The notes beneath the pieces are model-generated. The model was not told the origin of the DNA. It saw only the letters and a program-made list of their open reading frames with translations, and made no database searches. From positions 1 through 48,822 of the forward strand of contig JAEWJH010000028.1 in the NCBI GenBank assembly GCA_023386635.1: DNA of 48,822 nt, given 5' to 3'. This DNA is from Pseudomonadota bacterium. Lineage in GTDB: Bacteria > Pseudomonadota > Alphaproteobacteria > Rhizobiales > Xanthobacteraceae. Below, piece after piece: positions 26,038-34,761 of the stretch; positions within the stretch are counted from its first letter, which is position 1; each line of letters begins with the position of its first letter. Position numbers and translations under genes: made by a program.

Positions 26038-29000
26038 TTACCCCCTTGATTCCTCTGGAGAATGTAACGCCCCGGTGGCCGGCGCAGTCACGCCGGCCGG
26101 CCGGCCGAACCGGACCACCAGCGCCGGCAGGACCACCAGTGTCAGCAGGGTCGCGCTGATCAGTCCGCCGATCACCACCGTGGCCAGCGGCTTCTGCACC
26201 TCGGCGCCGGTCCCGGTCGCCAGCGCCATCGGCACGAAGCCGAGCGAGGCGACCAGCGCGGTCATCACCACCGGCCGCAGCCGGCCCATGGCGCCCGCGA
26301 GCACCGCATCGCGCATCGTCCCGCCGGCGGCCGCGGCCTGGCGGATCGCACTCATCATCACCAGACCGTTGAGGACAGCGACGCCGGAGAGCGCGATGAA
26401 GCCCACGCCGGCCGAGATCGAGAACGGCATGCCGCGCAGGGACAGCGCCAGCACACCGCCGGACAGAGCGAGCGGCACCGCGCTGAACACCAGTGCCGCG
26501 TCGCGCGCCGAGCCGAGTGCGCGCGTGAGCAACAGGAAGATGAGCACGAACACCGCCGGTACGACCAGCATCAGCCGCTCGCGCGCCGCGGCGAGATTTT
26601 CGAACTGTCCGCCCCAGGCGATCCACGATCCCGGCGGCAACGTCACCGCCGCGCCGATCCGCGCCTGCGCGTCCTCGACCACCGAAGCGATATCGCGGCC
26701 GCGGACATTGGCCGTGACGACGACACGGCGCTTGCCGTTCTCGCGGCTGATCTGGTTCGGACCTTCCACCACGCGCAGCGATGCGATGCGCCCGAGCGGC
26801 ACGGTCTGCGGCACCGTGCTCGCCGCGCTCGGCGGTAACGCCACCGGCAGATTCCGCAGCACCTCGAAATCGGCGCGCGTGCGCTCCGGCAGACGCACCA
26901 CCACCGCGAAGCGGCGATCGCCCTCGAACACCACGCCGGCGTCCTGACCGCCGATCGCCGCGCCGATAGTCGCCTGCACCGTCGCGATGCTCAGACCGAG
27001 ACGACCGATCTCGCGGCGGTCGATATCGATCTCCAGCGTCGGCAGGCCGCTCGCCTGCTCCACCTTCACGTCGACCGCGCCGGGAACCGCGCGCAACACA
27101 CCGGCCACTTGATTAGCGGCGCCGATCATCGGCTCGAACTCATCACCGAATACCTTAACGGCGACGTCACCGCGTACGCCGGCCAGCAGTTCATTGAACC
27201 GCATCTGGATCGGCTGGGTGAACTCATAGACGTTGCCCGGCAAATCGGACACCGCCCGCGTAATCTTGCGCACCAGCGCTTCCTTGGACAGCGCCGGCTC
27301 CGGCCATTCCGCCGGCGGCTTGAGAATGATGAAGGTGTCCGATGCGTTCGGCGGCATCGGGTCGGATGCCACTTCCGCCGTGCCGGTCTTCGAGAAAACG
27401 AGCTGCACTTCCGGCACCGCCGCCACCGCGCGCTCGACCTGCAACTGCATCGCCTGCGATTGCGACAGCGACGCGCTCGGGATGCGCAGCGCATGCATCG
27501 CGAGATTCTTCTCGTCGAGCGACGGGATGAACTCCTGACCGAGCCGCAGGAACAGCACCAGCGCCAGCACGAACAGCAGCGCGGCGCCGCCGGCAACCGC
27601 GAGCGGCCGCGCCAAGGCGCGCTCCAGCGTCGGCCGATAATACCGCTTGAGCCCGACGATCAGCGGGCTTTCCTTCTCCTTCACCGGCCGCGTCACCCAC
27701 AGCGCGATCAGCGCCGGCACCAACGTCAGCGACAGGATGAAAGCGCCGACCAGCGCGAACATCACCGTCAGCGCCATGGGATGGAACATCTTGCCCTCGA
27801 CGCCGGTGAAGGCGAGCAACGGCAGATAAACGAGAATGATGATCGCCTGGCCGAACACGGTCGGTCGGATCATCTCCTCGGCGCCGCGCCGGACCACCGA
27901 CAGCCGTTCATCGGTCGTGAGCGCGCGGCTCAATTCATGCTGCCGCTGCCCCAGCAGCCGCAGACAGTTTTCGGTGACGATAACGGCGCCATCCACCAGC
28001 AAGCCGAAATCGAGCGCGCCGAGGCTCATCAGATTGGCGCTGATCCGGCCCTGGAACATGCCGATGGCGGTGAGCAGCATCGAGAACGGGATGACCAGCG
28101 CCGTGATCATCGCCGCGCGCAGATTGCCGAGCAGCAGAAACAGCACGGCGATCACCAGCAGCGCGCCCTCGGCGAGATTCGTCGCCACGGTCGTCACCGT
28201 CGCATCGACCAGCAGCGTGCGGTTCAGCACCGTCGTCACGCGAATGCCCGGCGGCAGGATGCGCATGATCTCCGTCATGCGCTTGTCCACCGCCTGCGAC
28301 ACCGTGCGGCTGTTGGCGCCGATCAGCATCAGCGCCGTGCCGATGACGATCTCCTCGCCATTGGCGCTGGCGCTGCCGGTGCGCGTCTCGCCGCCGATCG
28401 ATACGGCGCCAAGCTCGCCGACGCGGATCGGCGTCCCGCCACGGGTGACGACCACCGCGTTGCCGATATCGTCGACACTCTGCATCCGCCCGCTGGAGCG
28501 CACAACGATGCCTTCGCCGTTGTGCTCGATATAGCGCGCGCCGCGGCTGGCGTTGTTCTCCTGCAAGGCGCGCACGACGTCGGCATAGCTCAGGCCGAGC
28601 GCCGCGAGCTTCGCCGGGTCCGGCTCGACCTGATACTGCTTGACGAAGCCGCCGATGGAATCGACGCCGGCGACCCCGGTGACGGTCTTGATCTGCGGCC
28701 GCACGATCCAGTCCTGCACCGTGCGCAGATATCCGCCACGTTCCACCGGCGTCTTCAGCCGCTGGCCTTCCGGCGTGAGGAAGCTGCCGTCCGGTTGCGG
28801 CCCGGGCTCGCCCGCGCGCACCGGCGCATCGGCATCGAAGCCGATGCTCCACATATAGATTTCGCCCAGTCCGGTGGAGACCGGCCCCATCCGCGGCTCG
28901 GTCTCCGGGGGGAGGAACTCGCGTCCTTCCACCAGCCGTTCGCTCACCTGCTGGCGCGCGAAGTAGATACTGGTGCTTTCGTCGAACACCGCCGTGATCT

Positions 29001-29274
29001 GCGAGAAGCCATTGCGTGACAGAGAACGCGTGCTTTCCAGCCCCGCCATGCCGGCGAGCGCCGTTTCCAGCGGCACGGTGACCTGCTTCTCGATCTCGGC
29101 CGGCGACAGCGACGGCGCGAGCGTGTTGATCTGCACCTGGTTGTTGGTGATGTCGGGCACCGCATCGATCGGCAGCCGCCACAAGGCCCAGGCGCCGAGC
29201 GCGGCGGCCACCAGACTGATGACGACGACGGTCCAGCGATGGGTGATGGAGAGCGCGAGTATGAATCTGATCAT
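26038..29274 (-). CDS. Heavy-metal efflux RND transporter, CzcA family
   Basis: Inner-membrane RND pump subunit that drives divalent metal ions out through a periplasmic adaptor and outer-membrane channel using the proton gradient. About 1,078 residues, with twelve membrane segments expected. The TM4 proton-relay motif is LDFGLLVDGAVIVTEN (Asp422, Asp428, Glu435), close to the DFGxxxDGAxxxVEN of zinc/cobalt/nickel (CzcA/CnrA) pumps and unlike the AxGxxxDAA of CusA copper/silver pumps; this points to a divalent metal, not fixed more closely. The start ATG 29274 (MIRFILALSITHRW) is 4 bp after the adaptor stop; the upstream frame to 29310 overlaps the adaptor gene. No outer-membrane czcC gene is adjacent. 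Confidence 0.93.
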   Translation of the reverse strand: MIRFILALSITHRWTVVVISLVAAALGAWALWRLPIDAVPDITNNQVQINTLAPSLSPAEIEKQVTVPLETALAGMAGLESTRSLSRNGFSQITAVFDESTSIYFARQQVSERLVEGREFLPPETEPRMGPVSTGLGEIYMWSIGFDADAPVRAGEPGPQPDGSFLTPEGQRLKTPVERGGYLRTVQDWIVRPQIKTVTGVAGVDSIGGFVKQYQVEPDPAKLAALGLSYADVVRALQENNASRGARYIEHNGEGIVVRSSGRMQSVDDIGNAVVVTRGGTPIRVGELGAVSIGGETRTGSASANGEEIVIGTALMLIGANSRTVSQAVDKRMTEIMRILPPGIRVTTVLNRTLLVDATVTTVATNLAEGALLVIAVLFLLLGNLRAAMITALVIPFSMLLTAIGMFQGRISANLMSLGALDFGLLVDGAVIVTENCLRLLGQRQHELSRALTTDERLSVVRRGAEEMIRPTVFGQAIIILVYLPLLAFTGVEGKMFHPMALTVMFALVGAFILSLTLVPALIALWVTRPVKEKESPLIVGLKRYYRPTLERALARPLAVAGGAALLFVLALVLFLRLGQEFIPSLDEKNLAMHALRIPSASLSQSQAMQLQVERAVAAVPEVQLVFSKTGTAEVASDPMPPNASDTFIILKPPAEWPEPALSKEALVRKITRAVSDLPGNVYEFTQPIQMRFNELLAGVRGDVAVKVFGDEFEPMIGAANQVAGVLRAVPGAVDVKVEQASGLPTLEIDIDRREIGRLGLSIATVQATIGAAIGGQDAGVVFEGDRRFAVVVRLPERTRADFEVLRNLPVALPPSAASTVPQTVPLGRIASLRVVEGPNQISRENGKRRVVVTANVRGRDIASVVEDAQARIGAAVTLPPGSWIAWGGQFENLAAARERLMLVVPAVFVLIFLLLTRALGSARDAALVFSAVPLALSGGVLALSLRGMPFSISAGVGFIALSGVAVLNGLVMMSAIRQAAAAGGTMRDAVLAGAMGRLRPVVMTALVASLGFVPMALATGTGAEVQKPLATVVIGGLISATLLTLVVLPALVVRFGRPAGVTAPATGALHSPEESRG

Positions 29275-29278
29275 GACG

Positions 29279-30565
29279 TCAATGCTCGTGCCCGGCGTCA
29301 CGCTTCCCAAGCTCGGCCTTCAGCGTGAAGGTGTTGGTGATGGCGATGACCTCGCCGGGTTTGACGCCGGCGACGATCTCGACCTGATCGTCATCCTCGC
29401 GGCCGAGGCGGACGGCGCGCGCTTCGAAACGATCGCCGTCGCGCACGAACACGACGGTCTTGCCCTCGACCGTCTGCAACGCGGATTTCGGCACGACCAC
29501 GGTGGCGGTGCTGTCGCCGGTGAAGATTTCCGCAGTGACGAACGTTCCCGGTCGCCAGCCATGGCCGGCATTCGGCAAGGCCGCGATCACCCGCGCGGCG
29601 CGAGTGTCCTTGTCGATCAGCGGACTGACGAAGACGATGGTCGCCGTCGTCTGCGCGTGGTTCTTGTCGATGTCCTTGCCGATCAGTCTGACGGTCGCGC
29701 CTTCACGCACCTTCGCCGCGTCGGACGGTGACAAAGCGAGATCAACCCAGACCTGATCGAGATCGACAACGACGAAGATCTCGCTCTCCTGTCCTTCGCG
29801 TCCTACCAGCGCGCCGAGATCGGCGCGCCGCTCGGCGATGCGGCCGCGGATCGGCGAGCGTAGCGCCTGCTTGCGCAGGGTCTCGACCGATTGCTCTGGC
29901 AGTTTTTCGATCTCGTCGACCCGCAGGCCGAGCGCGAGCAGCTTCTGCCGCGCGGAATCAAGCCGGATCTGCGCATCCTGCGCAGTGAGCCGAGCGCGCA
30001 GATAGTCGTTTTCCGGAACAGCTTTTTGCTCCAGCAGCTTCTGCTGCCGCGCCATCAATGTCTGCTGCAGATCGTTGGTCAGTCGCGCAGCGAGATACTC
30101 GCTCTTGGCGTCGGACAATTCGCGGCTTTCGATCACCGCGACGACTTCGCCTTTCTCGACCGGATCGCCGAGCCGCTTGCGCAGCTCCGACACCGTGCCG
30201 GGCAGATTGACGGCGACGCGGGCGACGCGATCCGTGTCCGGCGCGATCGCACCGGAGACCAGGATGTGCTCGCGCAACACGCCGGTTGCCACAGGCTTCA
30301 ATTCGATCGCAGCGGCCTTGAGCTGCGGGTCGGCGAGCGTCAGCCCTTCTTCGCCATGTTCATCGGCCTTGTCGCTATCGCGGCCACGAGCGTCCTTCGC
30401 CTTTCCGTGATCGTGACCGTCATCGTCGGCATGGGTTCGCGACGCCGCCTGCGGCGGATGATCGGAATACGAGGTTCGGCCCGCCCAAAGCCCACCCGCA
30501 AAAGCGGCAACCACCGCACAGACAGCCGCGATTGCGGCAACAAGAGTCCTGTTCATGCGCACCAT
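29279..30565 (-). CDS. Periplasmic adaptor of the metal efflux RND system, CzcB type
   Basis: Membrane-fusion protein that links the CzcA-type pump to an outer-membrane channel. The 428-residue protein has an N-terminal membrane anchor (about 8-30), a His/Asp-rich stretch (HADDDGHDHG, DEHGEEG) likely to bind metal, the first half of the lipoyl domain (LPGTVSELRKRLGDPVEKGE), a helical hairpin (YLAARLTNDLQQTLM to DSARQKLLALG), the second half (LRSPIRGRIAERRADLGALV) and a C-terminal barrel; it ends with DAGHEH. It overlaps nothing and sits 4 bp before the pump gene. The start is ATG 30565; the next in-frame ATG at 30556 is equally possible. Confidence 0.92.
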   Translation of the reverse strand: MVRMNRTLVAAIAAVCAVVAAFAGGLWAGRTSYSDHPPQAASRTHADDDGHDHGKAKDARGRDSDKADEHGEEGLTLADPQLKAAAIELKPVATGVLREHILVSGAIAPDTDRVARVAVNLPGTVSELRKRLGDPVEKGEVVAVIESRELSDAKSEYLAARLTNDLQQTLMARQQKLLEQKAVPENDYLRARLTAQDAQIRLDSARQKLLALGLRVDEIEKLPEQSVETLRKQALRSPIRGRIAERRADLGALVGREGQESEIFVVVDLDQVWVDLALSPSDAAKVREGATVRLIGKDIDKNHAQTTATIVFVSPLIDKDTRAARVIAALPNAGHGWRPGTFVTAEIFTGDSTATVVVPKSALQTVEGKTVVFVRDGDRFEARAVRLGREDDDQVEIVAGVKPGEVIAITNTFTLKAELGKRDAGHEH

Positions 30566-30619
30566 CCCGCACGCGGGCGCACGGCGCCACGCAAGCGATC
30601 AAACCAGTGATGGGGGAAC

Positions 30620-30638
30620 CGTCTCCGTAGGGGAGACG
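30620..30638. other. Hairpin between the small secreted ORF and the adaptor gene
   Basis: CGTCTCC (30620-30626) pairs with GGAGACG (30632-30638) around GTAGG, 55 bp upstream of the adaptor start on the reverse strand. There is no T-run. It could be an mRNA-processing or attenuation element in the metal-efflux transcript, or chance. Confidence 0.35.
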
Positions 30639-30657
30639 CACGATCCGCAGACGAGAC

Positions 30658-31053
30658 TTAAGCTTTCGGCGGCTTGAACGGCGACAGCATCGCGACACGC
30701 ATCAGCGGTCGGTCCTGACGCAAGCCGAACGCGCGAGTGCCGAACAGCGCCGGCACGGTCGCGATATCGCGCGAGAGAGAGCCGGCGACATGCGACAGGC
30801 AATGGTCGGCATGGACCGGTACGGAGGAGTGGTCGTCGGCGGTGCCGTTGTCGCTTGCCATGCCGATCGCCGTGACCGGTGCGAGGCCTTCGGCGGCGGC
30901 GGCGCTCCAGCCATGGAAAACCGACGCCAGCATGCACACCGACAGGACGAGCGCGATCGCGGCCCGCAGCCGCGGCCCGCGCAGAGTCGATCCTTGCCGG
31001 TAAAAGGCGTTTCGCACGATTGGGGTTCTAATCGAAGGGTAATGCCGTGTCAT
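30658..31053 (-). CDS. Small secreted His/Cys-containing protein upstream of the metal pump
   Basis: Not firmly recognised. The frame encodes about 131 residues with a hydrophobic signal segment (AAIALVLSVCMLASVFHGW), a short periplasmic part with DDHSSVPVHADHCLSH, which could bind a metal ion, and the tail SPFKPPKA. Small periplasmic proteins of this layout often lead czc or cop operons in proteobacteria (recall), so a metal role is likely but not shown. The start is uncertain: ATG 31053 is used, GTG 31017 lies nearer the signal peptide and the frame is open to 31140. It is the first gene of the reverse-strand metal unit. Confidence 0.5.
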   Translation of the reverse strand: MTRHYPSIRTPIVRNAFYRQGSTLRGPRLRAAIALVLSVCMLASVFHGWSAAAAEGLAPVTAIGMASDNGTADDHSSVPVHADHCLSHVAGSLSRDIATVPALFGTRAFGLRQDRPLMRVAMLSPFKPPKA

Positions 31054-31141
31054 CCCGGCGCGACACCGCAGACGGCGGCAATGACGCAGATGCGTCGCGT
31101 GACGCCGGCGGAGCCGTTCGATCGCTGTCAGCGGAACCAAT

Positions 31142-31216
<75 letters not shown>

Positions 31217-31380
31217 ATCCGTTGGCTAAGGCGCCGACCGAAGCCGGAGCCGCCGGGCGTTCCTATAGACACAGGCCCGGCGCTTTGCAACCACGGTGAC
31301 GACCGCCCGACCAGAAAGCCCGCAAAGGGACCGGGCCGGCGTCAAGGAATGTCCCTCACCTGTTTTCTCCCGGCCCGTTT

Positions 31381-31902
31381 ATGCCCGCCTCGCCGCAAGA
31401 CCTGTTCGCCGCCCTCGACCGCCTCGGCATCCGGCACACCACCGTGACCCACCCGGCGCTGTTCACGGTGGCCGAATCCCGCCATTTCCGCAGTCAAAGT
31501 CCGGGTGCCCACACCAAGAACCTGTTCCTGCGGGACAAAAAGGCTGCCGTTTATCTGGTTGTGGCCGAGGCGGACGCCGTGATCGACCTCAAGGGGCTGC
31601 ACCGGCGGCTGGGCGCCAGCGGCCGGTTCTCGTTCGGGTCGGAGGGCCTGATGATGGAACTCCTCGGGGTCCGGCCCGGCTCGGTGACGCCATTCGGCGT
31701 CATCAACGATACGCAACGCCGGGTGACGGTGGTGCTCGACGCGGCGATGATGGAACATCCCGTGCTCAACTATCACCCGCTCGACAACACCATGACCACC
31801 ACCCTCAGCCGCGACGGCCTGATCCGGTTCCTGGAATCGACCGGGCATCCGCCCCGGATCGAGGCAGTTTCGGGCGGCATTACGCCCACCCTGGACGATT
31901 GA
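31381..31902 (+). CDS. Prolyl-tRNA deacylase domain protein (YbaK/ProX type)
   Basis: Free-standing aminoacyl-tRNA editing protein of 173 residues, of the class that hydrolyses mischarged Ala-tRNA(Pro) (PrdX/ProXp-ala-like). Seen are HPALFTVAES, GAHTKNLFLRDKK with the conserved Lys46, YLVVAEADAVIDLK, GSVTPFGVIND and YHPLDNTMTTTLS, the order expected for the family. Which mischarged tRNA it clears is an inference from the GAHTKNLF and HPLDNTMT segments that I associate with ProX. It is cytoplasmic, and starts 108 bp before the thioredoxin-like gene that follows. Confidence 0.88.
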   Translation: MPASPQDLFAALDRLGIRHTTVTHPALFTVAESRHFRSQSPGAHTKNLFLRDKKAAVYLVVAEADAVIDLKGLHRRLGASGRFSFGSEGLMMELLGVRPGSVTPFGVINDTQRRVTVVLDAAMMEHPVLNYHPLDNTMTTTLSRDGLIRFLESTGHPPRIEAVSGGITPTLDD

Positions 31903-32010
31903 ATTTAGGTTCCACATGCCCATGTTTCCGGCATACACAGACGGCCCACCGGCGGCCGCTTAAGCCGGTAACGGATTGAAGCGCGACAGAACGCAGGACG
32001 GCGAGGATCA

Positions 32011-32946
32011 ATGCTGCAGAATGGCGGAGACGCACCGGGAACGCTGACGGGTCTGGCAGGAGCCGCGGCACCCGTCGACGATCTGATCAAGGACACGACC
32101 ACGCAGACCTTCATGAAGGACGTGATGGAGGAATCGCGTCGTCAGCCGGTGCTGGTCGACTTCTGGGCGCCCTGGTGCGGCCCGTGCAAGCAGCTCACCC
32201 CCATTCTGGAAAAGAGCGTGCGCGCCGCCAAGGGCAAGGTGAAGCTCGTCAAGATGAACATCGACGAGCACCCGCAGGTCGCGGGCCAGCTCGGCATCCA
32301 GTCGATCCCGGCGGTCATCGCCTTCGTCAACGGCCAGCCGGCCGATGGCTTCATGGGCGCGCTGCCGGAAAAGCAGGTGTTGGAATTCCTGCAGCGGCTC
32401 ACCAAGGGCGCGGTCGGCGCCGAAGAGCGCGACGGCCTGAAGGCCGCTGAGGAAGCGCTCGCCGCTGGTGACGCAGCCGGCGCGGCGGACATCTATGCCG
32501 CGCTGCTCGCCGAAGATGGCGCCAACGTCGCGGCGCTCGCCGGCCTCGCGCGCTGCCAGCTCGAACTCGGCTCGGTCGAGCAGGCGAAGCAGACACTCGC
32601 GCTGGTGCCCGCCGCCAAGCACAACGATCCGGCCTATGCCGCCGCGCACGCCGCCATCGAACTGGCCGAACAGGCGCAGTCGCTGGGTCCCGTGACCGAA
32701 CTTGAACAGAAGATCGCCGCAAACCCGGCCGATCATCAGGCCCGGTTCGATCTCGCGGTAGCGCTGAACGCCGCGGGCAAGCGTGAAGAAGCGACCACGC
32801 ATCTGCTGGAAATCTTCAAACGCGACCGCAAGTGGAACGACGACGCGGCGCGCAAGCAGCTCGTGCAGTTCTTCGAAGCGTGGGGCTCGGCCGATCCGGC
32901 CACCGTGGACGGCCGGCGACGGCTGTCGACGCTGATGTTTGCATGA
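32011..32946 (+). CDS. CnoX-like thioredoxin with TPR domain (YbbN family)
   Basis: Cytoplasmic redox chaperone-like protein of 311 residues. The N-terminal thioredoxin domain (about 30-135) has DFWAPWCGPCKQLTP with the CGPC pair at 56-59; the C-terminal half is tetratricopeptide repeats (LAAGDAAGAADIYAALL and similar helices to residue 310). Relatives hand unfolded proteins to GroEL/DnaK after oxidative stress; alphaproteobacterial members keep both cysteines, unlike the E. coli protein with SxxC. The ATG at 32011 follows GAGG. The LON-domain and Trm112 genes follow closely and probably share the transcript. Confidence 0.9.
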   Translation: MLQNGGDAPGTLTGLAGAAAPVDDLIKDTTTQTFMKDVMEESRRQPVLVDFWAPWCGPCKQLTPILEKSVRAAKGKVKLVKMNIDEHPQVAGQLGIQSIPAVIAFVNGQPADGFMGALPEKQVLEFLQRLTKGAVGAEERDGLKAAEEALAAGDAAGAADIYAALLAEDGANVAALAGLARCQLELGSVEQAKQTLALVPAAKHNDPAYAAAHAAIELAEQAQSLGPVTELEQKIAANPADHQARFDLAVALNAAGKREEATTHLLEIFKRDRKWNDDAARKQLVQFFEAWGSADPATVDGRRRLSTLMFA

Positions 32947-32994
32947 GCGCAAACATCGCCTCCCCTGCATGAGATGCAAGCCGAGGGATATGCG

Positions 32995-33666
32995 ATGCCG
33001 ATGAATGCCAATTATCGCGGCCCGGCCGATCTGCCGCATGTCATTCCGGTGTTCCCGTTGCCGGGCGCGCTGCTGCTGCCGCGTGGACAGATGCCGCTCA
33101 ATATTTTCGAGCCGCGCTATCTGGCGATGATCGACGACGCGCTGCGCGACGGACATCGGCTGATCGGCATGATCCAGCCCGATCCAGCGCACGGCGGCTC
33201 CGCCGACACGCCGGCGCTCTACAAGGTCGGCTGCGTCGGCCGCATCACCCAGCTCGCCGAGAGCGGCGACGGCCGCTATCTGCTCGAACTCACCGGCATT
33301 GCCCGCTTCGTTATCGAAGAAGAGCTGACGGTCGCCACCGCCTATCGCCAGTGCCGCGTCGCCTACACGTTCCTCGACGATTTCGAGCCGCGCAAGGGCG
33401 AAGACGCGGTCGACCGCGATGCGCTCTTGAAGGCGCTGCGTGAATTCCTTGAGGCCAACGATCTCAAGGCCGACTGGGACGGCATCGAGAAGGCGCCGAA
33501 CGAAGCGCTGGTCAACGCGCTCGCCATGATGTCTCCTTACGGTCCGCCGGAAAAGCAGGCGCTGCTGGAAGCGGGCGACCTCAAGACACGGGCGGAAATT
33601 CTGGTCGCGGTCACCGAAATCGAATTGGCCAAGAAGAACACCGACGGCGAAACCAAGCTGCAATAG
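32995..33666 (+). CDS. LON peptidase substrate-binding-domain protein
   Basis: Protein of about 223 residues consisting of the N-terminal substrate-binding domain of Lon without ATPase or protease parts. Marks are IPVFPLPGALLLPRGQMPLNIFEPRY, MIDDALRDGHRLIGMIQP, VGCVGRI and YLLELTGIARF, followed by a helical tail. Its role is unknown; it may bind unfolded segments. I start at ATG 32995 because GAGGG lies 7 nt upstream; the frame is open to 32974. It follows the CnoX-like gene by about 50 bp. Confidence 0.9.
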   Translation: MPMNANYRGPADLPHVIPVFPLPGALLLPRGQMPLNIFEPRYLAMIDDALRDGHRLIGMIQPDPAHGGSADTPALYKVGCVGRITQLAESGDGRYLLELTGIARFVIEEELTVATAYRQCRVAYTFLDDFEPRKGEDAVDRDALLKALREFLEANDLKADWDGIEKAPNEALVNALAMMSPYGPPEKQALLEAGDLKTRAEILVAVTEIELAKKNTDGETKLQ

Positions 33667-33686
33667 ACATCAGGGTGAGACGACCG

Positions 33687-33884
33687 ATGACCGAGAACAG
33701 CGAATTGAAGACCGGGTCGGTCGATCCGAAGCTTCTGGAAATCCTGGTCTGTCCGCTGACCAAGGCGACGCTGGAATACGACGCAGCGAAACAGGAGCTG
33801 ATCTCGCGCGGCGCCAAGCTCGCTTATCCGATCCGCGACGGCATACCGATCATGCTGCCGGAAGAAGCACGCAAGCTCGACTGA
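33687..33884 (+). CDS. Trm112-family zinc-ribbon-like small protein
   Basis: Small cytoplasmic protein of 65 residues: VDPKLLEILVCPLTKATLEYD, then ELISRGAKLAYPIRDGIPIMLPEEAR. This is the Trm112/YcaR pattern, whose eukaryotic and archaeal relatives stabilise and activate tRNA and protein methyltransferases; the bacterial role is less clear. The first metal ligand Cys of ILVCP is present but its usual partner cysteines are not, as in many bacterial members. ATG 33687 is preferred over GTG 33675, which overlaps the ribosome site AGGG. It is between the LON-domain gene and a glutathione S-transferase. Confidence 0.88.
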   Translation: MTENSELKTGSVDPKLLEILVCPLTKATLEYDAAKQELISRGAKLAYPIRDGIPIMLPEEARKLD

Positions 33885-33890
33885 CAGCGG

Positions 33891-34526
33891 ATGACAACGA
33901 TGCTCAAGGTGTGGGGCCGCAAGACATCCATCAACGTTCAGAAGGTGATGTGGGCGCTGGCCGAACTCAATGTCCCGAACGAACGGGTCGATGCCGGCGG
34001 CTCATTCGGGCAGACCAAGGATCCGCACTATCTCGCCATCAATCCCAACGCGCTGGTGCCGACGCTGGTCGACGGCGACTTCACACTATGGGAATCGAAC
34101 TCGATCGTCCGCTATCTCGCCGCGCGCTACGACAAGGATCACCGGCTCGAACCGGCCGACCTGCAGATGCGCGCCCGCGCCCAGATGTGGATGGACTGGC
34201 AATTGTCGGTGCTGCAGCCATCGCAGCGCGACCTGTTCTGGGGCCTGATCCGCACCGAGCCGGACAAGCGTGATGCTGCCGCCATCGATGCATCCCGCGC
34301 GAAGAACACCGAAGCGATGAAGCTGCTCGACGCGCAGCTTGCCAAGACCGCCTATGTCGCCGGCGATGTGTTCACCTACGGCGATATTCCGGTGGCGACC
34401 AATGCGTATCGCTACTGGGCACTGGTGCCCGAGCATCCGCCGTTGCCGCATGCGCGCCGCTGGTACGACGCGATCGCCGCGCGGCCGGGATTTGCCGCAC
34501 ATGTGAGCGCGGTGCCGCTGTCGTAG
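33891..34526 (+). CDS. Glutathione S-transferase family protein
   Basis: Cytoplasmic protein of 211 residues with an N-terminal thioredoxin-like glutathione-binding domain (KVWGRKTSINVQKVMWALAEL, NPNALVPTLVDGDFTLWESNSIVRYLAARY, including the Glu-Ser that holds the gamma-glutamate of GSH) and a C-terminal helical domain (AYVAGDVFTYGDIPVATN, with the N-capping Asp). The S-N in TSINVQ is the expected catalytic region, so it may be a Ser/Asn-type enzyme. Substrate unknown. It starts 7 bp after the Trm112-like gene, so it may be cotranscribed. Confidence 0.9.
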   Translation: MTTMLKVWGRKTSINVQKVMWALAELNVPNERVDAGGSFGQTKDPHYLAINPNALVPTLVDGDFTLWESNSIVRYLAARYDKDHRLEPADLQMRARAQMWMDWQLSVLQPSQRDLFWGLIRTEPDKRDAAAIDASRAKNTEAMKLLDAQLAKTAYVAGDVFTYGDIPVATNAYRYWALVPEHPPLPHARRWYDAIAARPGFAAHVSAVPLS

Positions 34527-34598
34527 ATAAGCGTTGTTTCTCGAGAACCGCGGCGCGAGTGAGTCTTTCTCTCCCGTCGCGACCGCATTCATTGCGGG

Positions 34599-34737
34599 CA
34601 TCCACGGCTTTGCTTTCGCGCGGTAAAGGAAGACGTGGATGGCCGCGACAAGCGCGATCATGACGGCGGAGAGAGTTGTGCGTCTCTCTTAAGGCCTCAT
34701 GGTGAGGAGCTCGCATTCGTCAGCCGTCTCGAACCAT
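34599..34737. repeat. Dispersed palindromic repeat block, copy 1
   Basis: The gap between the GST gene and the ubiquinone hydroxylase holds CATCCACG (34599-34606) facing CGTGGATG (34634-34641), then CCTCATGGTGAGG (34695-34707) and CGTCTCGAACCAT (34725-34737). The last two motifs recur in the same order and orientation at 42512-42567. I recall these as common intergenic elements in Bradyrhizobium-type genomes. No gene is supported here. Confidence 0.7.
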
Positions 34738-34761
34738 AAGCGCGAGCAGGACTGCGGCCGC

